A stretch of DNA of 12,699 nt from positions 1 to 12,699 of the forward strand of contig DAIRGH010000087.1 in assembly GCA_036794585.1 (NCBI GenBank), given 5' to 3'. This DNA comes from WHSW01 sp036794585 (GTDB lineage: Bacteria > Actinomycetota > Thermoleophilia > Solirubrobacterales > 70-9). Within the stretch, counting starts at the first letter, position 1. Each line of letters opens with the position of its first letter. Made by a program: the position numbers and the translations under genes. Below, one piece after another: positions 7,964-12,699 of this stretch. The notes under the pieces are model-generated. The model ran no database searches. It saw only the letters and a program-made list of their open reading frames with translations, and was not told the origin of the DNA.

Positions 7964-8524
7964 ATGGCCAAGCTGATCTACTCGGCGATCACCTCACTCG
8001 ACGGCTTCATCGAGGACTCAGACGGCAAGTTCGACTGGGCTGAGCCCGACGAGGAGGTGCATACCTTCGTCAACGAGCTCTCGCGGCCGGTAGGCACGTA
8101 CCTGCTCGGACGTCGGATGTACGAGGTGATGGCGGCCTGGGAGGACCCCGAGACGGTCGCCGGCCAGCCCGCATCTATGAAGGACTTCGCCGAGATCTGG
8201 CAGGCGGCCGAGAAGATCGTCTACTCGAAGACCCTGGAAGAGGCATCGACGGCGAGGACTCGGATCGAGCGAGACTTCGACCCCGAGGCGGTTCACGGCC
8301 TAAGGGCACAAGCCGACCGGGACCTCGCGATCAGCGGTCCCGAGCTCGCCGCCCACGCGATCAGGGCCGGGCTGGTCGACGAGCTGCACCTGTTCGCGAA
8401 CCCGATCGTCGTCGGAGGCGGCAAGCCGGCCCTGCCGAGCGATGTCCGGGTGAAGCTCGAGCTCTTGGACGAACACCGTTTCGGCAACGGCGTGGTCTTC
8501 CTCCGCTACCGCACGGAAGCCTGA
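7964..8524 (+). CDS. Dihydrofolate reductase family (RibD C-terminal domain) protein
   Basis: This 186-residue stand-alone protein has the RibD-C/dihydrofolate-reductase fold, which binds NADPH. Family members reduce pterin- or pyrimidine-like substrates, but most such stand-alone actinobacterial proteins have no proven reaction. Visible marks are the N-terminal strand with SLDGFI (11-16), the TYLLGRRMYEVM segment that follows the substrate region, the nucleotide-binding SGPELA turn, and the C-terminal DELHLFANPIVVGGGKP strand-loop. The ATG at 7964 is chosen because the conserved first strand (AKLIYSAI) starts at once; the same frame is open back to 7613, but that part runs through the sigma gene. 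It ends 5 bases from the convergent LysR gene. It is not a biosynthetic RibD, because no deaminase domain is present, nor a close match to FolA. Confidence 0.92.
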   Translation: MAKLIYSAITSLDGFIEDSDGKFDWAEPDEEVHTFVNELSRPVGTYLLGRRMYEVMAAWEDPETVAGQPASMKDFAEIWQAAEKIVYSKTLEEASTARTRIERDFDPEAVHGLRAQADRDLAISGPELAAHAIRAGLVDELHLFANPIVVGGGKPALPSDVRVKLELLDEHRFGNGVVFLRYRTEA

Positions 8525-8529
8525 GCCAC

Positions 8530-9408
8530 TTAGCCGCCCGCGACCTCGCCCCGGACGAAGTCGATGAATGCATCGGCGGCAGCCGAGAGGTGGCGTCCGC
8601 GGCGCCAGATCAGGTGAACCGGCAGCCGCAGCTCGGGCCGCAGCGGCCGGATGTCGACCGGCGGCCCCTCGCGGCGGATCACCGAGGCCGGGAGGACGGC
8701 GGGGCCGAAGCCGTCTGAGACGAGGCACCGGATCAGGTAGGGGTCGCCGCTGTCGACTGAGAGCCTGTACCGATGGCCGCTGGCGGCGAAGAGCTGGTCG
8801 ACCTTGGCTTTGATAGAGGACCCCGAGCGCGGCGTCGCAAGGAAGCTCCCGTCGAGGTCGGCTGGAGTGACGCTCTTGATCTTCGGGGCAGAGCCGGGCG
8901 GATACGCGACGACGATCTGCTCCTCGCTGATGTGCAGCCCCTCGACCCAGTCGGGCAGCTCGGCGACCAGCAGGAACGCGGCGTCGAGTTCGCCGGCGTC
9001 CAGCAGAGCGAGCATGTCAGCGGCGGTCCCCTCGCGGAGGCCAACCTCGATCCCCGGAAACGCCTGGTTGAAGCGCGCGAGCACGGTTGTCACCTCGATC
9101 TCGCCCGCGGGCAGCAGCGCGCCCACGGCGATTCGCCCACGGACGAGCCCGCGCAGCTCGTCGACCTCGCCATGGACGCCTTCGATCTCGGCGAGGATGC
9201 GCCGCGCCCGCGCCGCCACCGCCTCCCCCGCCTCGGTCGGCACCACGCGGCGGCTGGTGCGCTCGAACAGCTCTGTGCCGAGCTCCTGCTCGAGCCGCTT
9301 GATCTGGTGAGAGAGCGCCGATTGGGCGACGTGAAGCTCGTCGGCGGCGCGGGTGAAGTGGCGGTGGCGCATGACCGCCTCGGTGTAGATGAGCTGGCGC
9401 AGCTCGAT
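8530..9408 (-). CDS. LysR-type transcriptional regulator
   Basis: This is a DNA-binding regulator with an N-terminal winged helix-turn-helix and a C-terminal effector-binding domain of the periplasmic-binding-protein fold. From the ATG at 9372 the protein has 280 residues, with HFTRAADELHVAQSALSHQI as the recognition part and the effector domain from about residue 80. The conserved LysR opening ELRQLIYTEAV is encoded in frame just upstream of that ATG, and an in-frame TGA sits at 9414-9412. The true start is therefore likely the ATC at 9408 or the CTG at 9402, which would complete helix 1; the ATG form would lack it. I extend to 9408 on family grounds, but 9372 is the first ordinary start. 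It is divergent from the GNAT-dehydrogenase pair, which is its probable target, and likely regulates itself through the shared region. The effector is unknown. Confidence 0.93.
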   Translation of the reverse strand: MELRQLIYTEAVMRHRHFTRAADELHVAQSALSHQIKRLEQELGTELFERTSRRVVPTEAGEAVAARARRILAEIEGVHGEVDELRGLVRGRIAVGALLPAGEIEVTTVLARFNQAFPGIEVGLREGTAADMLALLDAGELDAAFLLVAELPDWVEGLHISEEQIVVAYPPGSAPKIKSVTPADLDGSFLATPRSGSSIKAKVDQLFAASGHRYRLSVDSGDPYLIRCLVSDGFGPAVLPASVIRREGPPVDIRPLRPELRLPVHLIWRRGRHLSAAADAFIDFVRGEVAGG

Positions 9409-9414
9409 CGATCA

Positions 9415-9429
9415 ATCGTAGATCACGAT
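9415..9429. promoter_or_regulatory. Candidate LysR recognition box (ATC-N9-GAT)
   Basis: The sequence ATCGTAGATCACGAT is an interrupted palindrome with 5-base arms and fits the ATC-N9-GAT form known for many LysR-type recognition sites. Its centre is about 64 bases before the predicted transcript start at 9486, the usual place for such a site. A second related element, ATCGATTGAT at 9459-9468, lies in the spacer of the predicted promoter where the activation site would be. The nonamer CGATCGATT also occurs twice, at 9426-9434 and 9457-9465, 31 bases or about three helical turns apart. Confidence 0.55.
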
Positions 9430-9450
9430 CGATTCGGTGACAACAACATC

Positions 9451-9479
9451 TTGCACCGATCGATTGATCAGGCGAGAAT
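9451..9479 (+). promoter_or_regulatory. Predicted promoter of the GNAT-dehydrogenase pair
   Basis: TTGCAC (9451-9456) and GAGAAT (9474-9479) are separated by exactly 17 bases. The -35 box matches the sigma-70 consensus weakly (3 of 6) and the -10 box matches 4 of 6. A start about 7 bases past the -10 would fall at the A of the ATG at 9486, giving a leaderless message. This agrees with the lack of a Shine-Dalgarno sequence. The weak boxes suit a promoter that needs an activator. Confidence 0.5.
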
Positions 9480-9485
9480 CGCCGC

Positions 9486-10028
9486 ATGAACGAGGTCACG
9501 ATCCGTCGCCACCTGAAGCCGGGGGACCTGGGCGCGATCGTCGCCCACCACGGGCGCGTCTACACCCCCGAGTTCGGCGTCGATCAGACCTTCGAGGCGT
9601 CGGTCGGCGCCGCCGTGATGGCCGCGGGCAAGCGCGGGTGGCCGCGGGCCAACGAGGGCGTCTGGATCGTCGAGCTCGACGGCCGCCATGCCGGCAGCCT
9701 CGCGCTGACTGACGAGGGTGACGGCCGCGGTGCGGTGCGCTGGTTCGTGCTCGACCCGGAGCTGCGCGGTCAGGGCCTCGGCCGGCGCCTGGTCGGGGAG
9801 CTGATCGAGAAGGCCCGGGACGCCCGCTACGAGGAGCTCTGGCTGGAGACGTTCAGCGATCTGCGCGCCGCCGCCCACATCTACCGCTCGCACGGCTTCG
9901 AGGTGCTCTGGTCGGAGACCGGCCCGCGCTGGGGCCGCGAGGAGATGACCTACCAGCACTACGAGCTGAGCCTTGACTCCCACGCCCGCGATTTCCGCCA
10001 ACCGAGGGGTGCCAGAATGGCGGTGTGA
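9486..10028 (+). CDS. GNAT family N-acetyltransferase
   Basis: This is a 180-residue acetyltransferase that moves an acetyl group from acetyl-CoA to an amine on an unknown substrate. Motif A is clear at about 84-103, with VRWFVLDPELRGQGLGRRLV holding the R94-G-Q-G-L-G99 pyrophosphate loop. Motif B follows with the helix after ETFSDLRAAAHIYRSHGF, typical of GNAT proteins. The overall pattern resembles the acetyltransferase half of MarR-GNAT fusion proteins, but no MarR part is encoded here. The ATG at 9486 is the first start after the divergent region and shows no Shine-Dalgarno sequence. The last 18 or so residues extend past the usual domain end. The stop overlaps the GTG of the dehydrogenase (GTGA), so the two are translated together, probably under the divergent LysR regulator. 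Confidence 0.92.
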   Translation: MNEVTIRRHLKPGDLGAIVAHHGRVYTPEFGVDQTFEASVGAAVMAAGKRGWPRANEGVWIVELDGRHAGSLALTDEGDGRGAVRWFVLDPELRGQGLGRRLVGELIEKARDARYEELWLETFSDLRAAAHIYRSHGFEVLWSETGPRWGREEMTYQHYELSLDSHARDFRQPRGARMAV

Positions 10029-11188
10029 GGGCCGTCGTCTGCAGCAACGCGGAGCTCGACGTGGTCGAGCGGGCCGAGCCGGAGCCGGGACGTGGGCAGG
10101 TCCGGATCGAGGTGCTTCGCTGCGGGATCTGCGGATCCGACCTGCACGCGCGTCACGGCCTCGACGAATGGGCCGAGCTCGCGGAGCGGGCCGGCTATCA
10201 CCGGTTTGCACGCTCCGAGGAGCAGATCGTCTTCGGCCACGAGTTCTGCGGTGCGGTCGCCGAGTACGGACCCGGATGCCGCCAGGGCGTATCGACCGGA
10301 AGCCCCGTCGTCGCACTTCCGCTCCTGCGCTGGAGCGAGGGGGTCGACACCGTCGGCCTGTCGGTGCACGCGCCCGGGGCCTACGCCGAGCAGACGATCG
10401 TCGAGGAGTCGCTGATGATGCCGGTGCCCAACGGCCTGGGGCCCGATCTCGCCGCGCTGACCGAGCCGATGGCGGTGGCATGGCATGCCGTTCGCCGCGG
10501 CGAGGTGGGCAAGCGCACCGTGGCGATCGTCATCGGCTGCGGACCGATCGGGCTGGCGGTCATCCTGCTGCTGAAGGCCAAGGGCGTGCGCACGGTCGTC
10601 GCCAGCGACTACTCCCCCGCCCGCCGCGCGCTGGCAACGGCCTGCGGCGCCGACCTGGTCATCGACCCCGCGCACGAGTCGCCGTTCACGGCCGCTGACG
10701 GCCGCGGGCACCTCACCGACATCCCCTCCGCGCTCGAGCTGGCCGTCGGCACGCGCGAGAAGCTGGAGCGGCTCCCGGTCGGGTGGTGGCACGTGTGGCG
10801 GCTCGGCGAGGCGCTCGGCGCCGGGCCCAAGCATCCGGTGATCTTCGAATGCGTCGGCGCTCCCGGAGTGATCGAGAGCATCATCGACGGCGCCCCGCTG
10901 TTCTCGCGCGTCGTCGTGGTCGGCGTCTGCGTCGGCATGGACCAGATCACCCCGGCGATGGCGGTCAACAAGGAGATCGACCTTCGGTTCGTGGTCGGCT
11001 ACACGCCGCTCGAGTTCCGCGACACGCTCCACATGCTCGCCGAGGGAAAGGTCGATCCGAGCCCGTTGATCACGGGGACGGTGGGGCTCGACGGTGTCGA
11101 GGCCGCCTTCAAGGCGCTCGGCAACCCCGAAGTGCACGCCAAGATCCTGATCGACCCCCGCAGCGAGGCGAAGGCCCCCGCCGCTTAA
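10025..11188 (+). CDS. Zinc-dependent medium-chain alcohol dehydrogenase-like protein
   Basis: This 387-residue oxidoreductase of the medium-chain dehydrogenase superfamily should interconvert an alcohol and a carbonyl compound with NAD(P). The catalytic zinc ligands are visible: Cys36 in CGICGSDLH, His72-Glu73 in FGHE, and Glu147 in EPMAVAWHA. The Rossmann loop is GCGPIG (171-176), and Asp195 after the second strand favours NAD over NADP. Two features are unusual: the four-cysteine structural-zinc lobe is missing, with PLLRWSEG where the Cys cluster normally lies, and an extra segment of about 45 residues rich in Trp (near 222-270) precedes the FECVGAPG strand. I recall related zinc-binding dehydrogenases in mycobacteria with the same long loop before FGHE, but no known substrate. 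The GTG overlaps the GNAT stop. An AGGGG run at 10005-10009 may help reinitiation. Confidence 0.92.
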   Translation: MRAVVCSNAELDVVERAEPEPGRGQVRIEVLRCGICGSDLHARHGLDEWAELAERAGYHRFARSEEQIVFGHEFCGAVAEYGPGCRQGVSTGSPVVALPLLRWSEGVDTVGLSVHAPGAYAEQTIVEESLMMPVPNGLGPDLAALTEPMAVAWHAVRRGEVGKRTVAIVIGCGPIGLAVILLLKAKGVRTVVASDYSPARRALATACGADLVIDPAHESPFTAADGRGHLTDIPSALELAVGTREKLERLPVGWWHVWRLGEALGAGPKHPVIFECVGAPGVIESIIDGAPLFSRVVVVGVCVGMDQITPAMAVNKEIDLRFVVGYTPLEFRDTLHMLAEGKVDPSPLITGTVGLDGVEAAFKALGNPEVHAKILIDPRSEAKAPAA

Positions 11189-11206
11189 GCTCGGCTACGC
11201 CTCGCT
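11162..11206. terminator. Inverted repeat between convergent gene ends
   Basis: AGCGAGGCG (11162-11170) and CGCCTCGCT (11198-11206) form 9-base arms around a 27-base loop that contains the palindrome GCTTAAGC. The structure spans the two facing stop codons of the dehydrogenase and HxlR genes, so it could act as a two-way terminator. There is no T-tract, the loop is long, and the arms are coding in both genes, so this is only a candidate. Confidence 0.25.
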
Positions 11207-11575
11207 TTGGAGCTTCCACTCCTGCGCCCACGACCTCAGCTCCCCGAGCGCCGGCTCGAGCGCGCGGCCCTTCTCGGTCAGCGCGTAGGAGACGCGCGCG
11301 GGGCTGCAGTCGTCGTGGACGCTGCGCTCGACCAGGCCCGCGGCCTCGAGCTCGCGCAACCGCCGCGACAGCAGCCGGTCTGAGAGGCCGGGGATCGCCG
11401 TGCCGAGCTCGGCGAAGTAGTGCGGGCCGCCGGCGAGCGCGATCAGGATCGCCCCCGCCCAGCGCCTGCCGATCAGCTCGATCGCGGCGTGAAAGTCGGG
11501 ACAGACGCGCGCCCGGCTTGCGTGTGCGGCCGTGGCTGCGCTGTCAGCGCGAGGGTGTCCACTCGCGGCCTCCAC
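11195..11575 (-). CDS. HxlR-family winged-helix transcriptional regulator
   Basis: This is a small MarR-like DNA-binding repressor or activator of the HxlR type. Residues from Cys25-Pro26 onward follow the family closely: ALELIG-like AAIELIGRRWAGAIL, then FAELGTAIPGLSDRLLSRRL as the recognition region, GLVERSVHDDCSPARVSYAL as the wing, and TEKGRALEPALGEL in the last helix. The N-terminal Cys before Pro is conserved in the family and is the redox sensor in some members. I chose the GTG at 11575 (126 residues) because it has AGAGGA at 11584-11579 just upstream and gives a normal length. The frame is open to 11719, but the extra part overlaps the protease gene and has no family likeness. It converges on the dehydrogenase with 6 bases between, and lies 64 bases after the protease stop. 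The target and signal are unknown. Confidence 0.9.
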   Translation of the reverse strand: MEAASGHPRADSAATAAHASRARVCPDFHAAIELIGRRWAGAILIALAGGPHYFAELGTAIPGLSDRLLSRRLRELEAAGLVERSVHDDCSPARVSYALTEKGRALEPALGELRSWAQEWKLQSEA

Positions 11576-11639
11576 CCGTCCTCTGAGAGTACAGAGCGGC
11601 GCTCCCGGCGAAATAGGGCGACCCCGATTCGGATCTCGT
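11576..11639 (-). promoter_or_regulatory. Leader region of the HxlR gene
   Basis: The 64 bases between protease stop and HxlR start hold a relatively AT-rich patch. CTCTG (11581-11585) and CAGAG (11592-11596) form a short inverted repeat overlapping the ribosome site, where a self-repressing operator might lie. TACTCT at 11591-11586 (- strand) is a weak -10 candidate. No convincing -35 box is visible. Confidence 0.3.
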
Positions 11640-12699
11640 TCAGGCTGCACATGGGCCGGTGTCGGTCGGCTCCAGCCTACCCGTGAGCGCCTCGGCGACG
11701 ACGTCGTTGGGAACCCCAAGCCCGCTGACCGGCCTGCCGCCGGCGGAGGCCGCGAACACGGTCGTGGCCACCTCGCCGTCGACGTCGACCACCGGGCCGC
11801 CGGAGTTGCCGCTGCGCACGTCGGCGCGAAACGGGGTCATCGCACGCTCGACCGGCCCGCGCCCGTAGGAGTCCTCGCTGTTGACCACCCCGGTTCGCCC
11901 CAGTCGCGCCGGGATGAAGTCGAGCGGCCCGTTGTTCGGATAGCCGATCACGGCCGCATCGTCGCCCTTGTGGACCCGGTCGGCCAGCTCGAGCGCCGGC
12001 GCGTCGAGCCCGTCCACGGACAGCACCGCGAGGTCGTTGCGCGGCTCGTAGTGCACCGCGGTCGCCTCGAGCTCCACGTCACCGGCGGTGGTGACCGTGG
12101 TGTCGTCCTCGCCGGCGACGACGTGGGCGTTGGTGACCACGAGGCCGGGCCCTGCGACCCAGCCCGAGCCGGCGACACCGAGCCCGCAGGCCGTGCCCAG
12201 GACGCGAACGGTCGAATCGCCCGCGGCCCCGATTTCGGGATCGTCGGCAACCTCCGGGTCCGGCGGGCCGACGGCAGCGTCGGGCCCGCGCACGACGGCG
12301 CTCGGATCGACCCGCCGCAGCACGTTCAGCAGCGGGCCGGACGGCGGCAGCACGTCGTTCAGCCCGTTGAGGATCGCCGACTGCTGGACGACCTCGCGCA
12401 GGTCGCGTGCGTTCGCGCCGCTGGAGTGAAGCGCCACGGCACCGAAGCCCCAGGCGACCAGCAGGGCCAGCGCGCCGAGCAGGATCGCGCCGCCGATCCC
12501 GTCGAGCAGGCCGACGGCTCCCGCTCCTAACCGCACCCGGATCGCCGTCCCGAGTCCCTCGAGCGCGACCGCGACGAACGCCCCGACCAGGACCCCTGTG
12601 GTGACGGCGAACAGGGGCGCGTACTGCGACTCCGAGCCGCCGGCCAGCAGCGCCGGGCCGATCCGCGCGCCGAGCGCGGCCCCGCCGACGAAGCCGGCC
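11640..12699 (-). CDS. MarP-like membrane serine protease (5' partial)
   Basis: This is a membrane-anchored trypsin-like protease of the MarP type, which in mycobacteria acts in the periplasm on cell-wall hydrolases during acid stress. The frame stays open to the right edge, so the true start lies beyond it; the GTG at 12536 is internal. The visible N-terminal part is the CvpA/colicin-V-production-like region with hydrophobic helices at about 12600-12570 and 12500-12430. The protease domain has the catalytic triad: His in TNAHVV (codon 12125-12123), Asp in RNDLAV (12035-12033) and Ser in SGNSGGP (11804-11802). One Cys before the GSGW strand and one near the C-terminus (TGPCAA) match the disulfide pair known in MarP. 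The role in stress resistance is inferred from homology. No PDZ domain is present. Confidence 0.92.
   Translation of the reverse strand, partial: AGFVGGAALGARIGPALLAGGSESQYAPLFAVTTGVLVGAFVAVALEGLGTAIRVRLGAGAVGLLDGIGGAILLGALALLVAWGFGAVALHSSGANARDLREVVQQSAILNGLNDVLPPSGPLLNVLRRVDPSAVVRGPDAAVGPPDPEVADDPEIGAAGDSTVRVLGTACGLGVAGSGWVAGPGLVVTNAHVVAGEDDTTVTTAGDVELEATAVHYEPRNDLAVLSVDGLDAPALELADRVHKGDDAAVIGYPNNGPLDFIPARLGRTGVVNSEDSYGRGPVERAMTPFRADVRSGNSGGPVVDVDGEVATTVFAASAGGRPVSGLGVPNDVVAEALTGRLEPTDTGPCAA

Noticed and set aside
9468..10481. 337-codon open frame on the - strand over the GNAT gene and dehydrogenase start
   Set aside because: It conflicts with two motif-supported + strand genes and is arginine/proline-rich without likeness to a family.
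9959..11137. 392-codon open frame on the - strand opposite the dehydrogenase
   Set aside because: The + strand has clear zinc-site and Rossmann motifs; the antisense translation is charged and low in information, as expected for a shadow frame.
11532..12530. 332-codon open frame on the + strand opposite the protease
   Set aside because: The - strand carries a full serine-protease triad and CvpA-like helices; the + strand frame has no domain.
1..12699. Search for tRNA or rRNA genes, CRISPR arrays, IS ends, attachment sites or a toxin-antitoxin pair
   Set aside because: No cloverleaf, spaced direct repeats, transposase, integrase or small toxin-like gene pair could be supported by reading either strand.

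Overview
The window is very GC-rich and densely coded, with GTG starts, ATGA/GTGA stop-start overlaps and a MarP-type serine protease. This suggests a high-GC actinobacterium, possibly of the Thermoleophilia/Solirubrobacterales type. That placement rests on composition and gene style only. There are ten protein genes plus one that runs off the left edge. The MarP-type gene also runs off the right edge. I see no RNA genes, insertion sequences, CRISPR arrays or integrases, and no gene-free stretch above about 80 bases.

Layout. (1) Bases 2-5804, + strand: a coupled operon of an AddB/RecB-type nuclease subunit (5' end missing), an AddA/UvrD-type helicase-nuclease, and a gamma-glutamylcyclotransferase-like protein. 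Each junction is a stop-start overlap. The first two should form a double-strand-break resection machine. (2) Bases 5830-7883, - strand: an ECF-type sigma factor followed, with an ATGA overlap, by a single-pass membrane protein with a large cysteine-containing outer domain, probably its anti-sigma partner. (3) Bases 7964-8524, + strand: a RibD-C/dihydrofolate-reductase-like protein, divergent from the sigma factor. (4) Bases 8530-9408, - strand: a LysR-type regulator, divergent from a + strand pair (9486-11188) of a GNAT acetyltransferase and a zinc-dependent medium-chain dehydrogenase joined by a GTGA overlap. The 77-base divergent region carries an ATC-N9-GAT box and a promoter whose predicted start falls on the GNAT ATG. 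(5) Bases 11195-12699, - strand: an HxlR-type regulator preceded by a MarP-like membrane serine protease cut by the window end.

The three convergent gene pairs end only 25, 5 and 6 bases apart, and both divergent gaps are 77 bases or about that. No defence island or clearly new system is visible. The points most worth following are the four-cysteine signature in both resection subunits, the sigma/membrane-protein pair with a histidine-rich outer domain, the LysR gene whose conserved N-terminus lies upstream of any ordinary start codon, and the well-ordered LysR operator and leaderless promoter in front of the GNAT-dehydrogenase pair.
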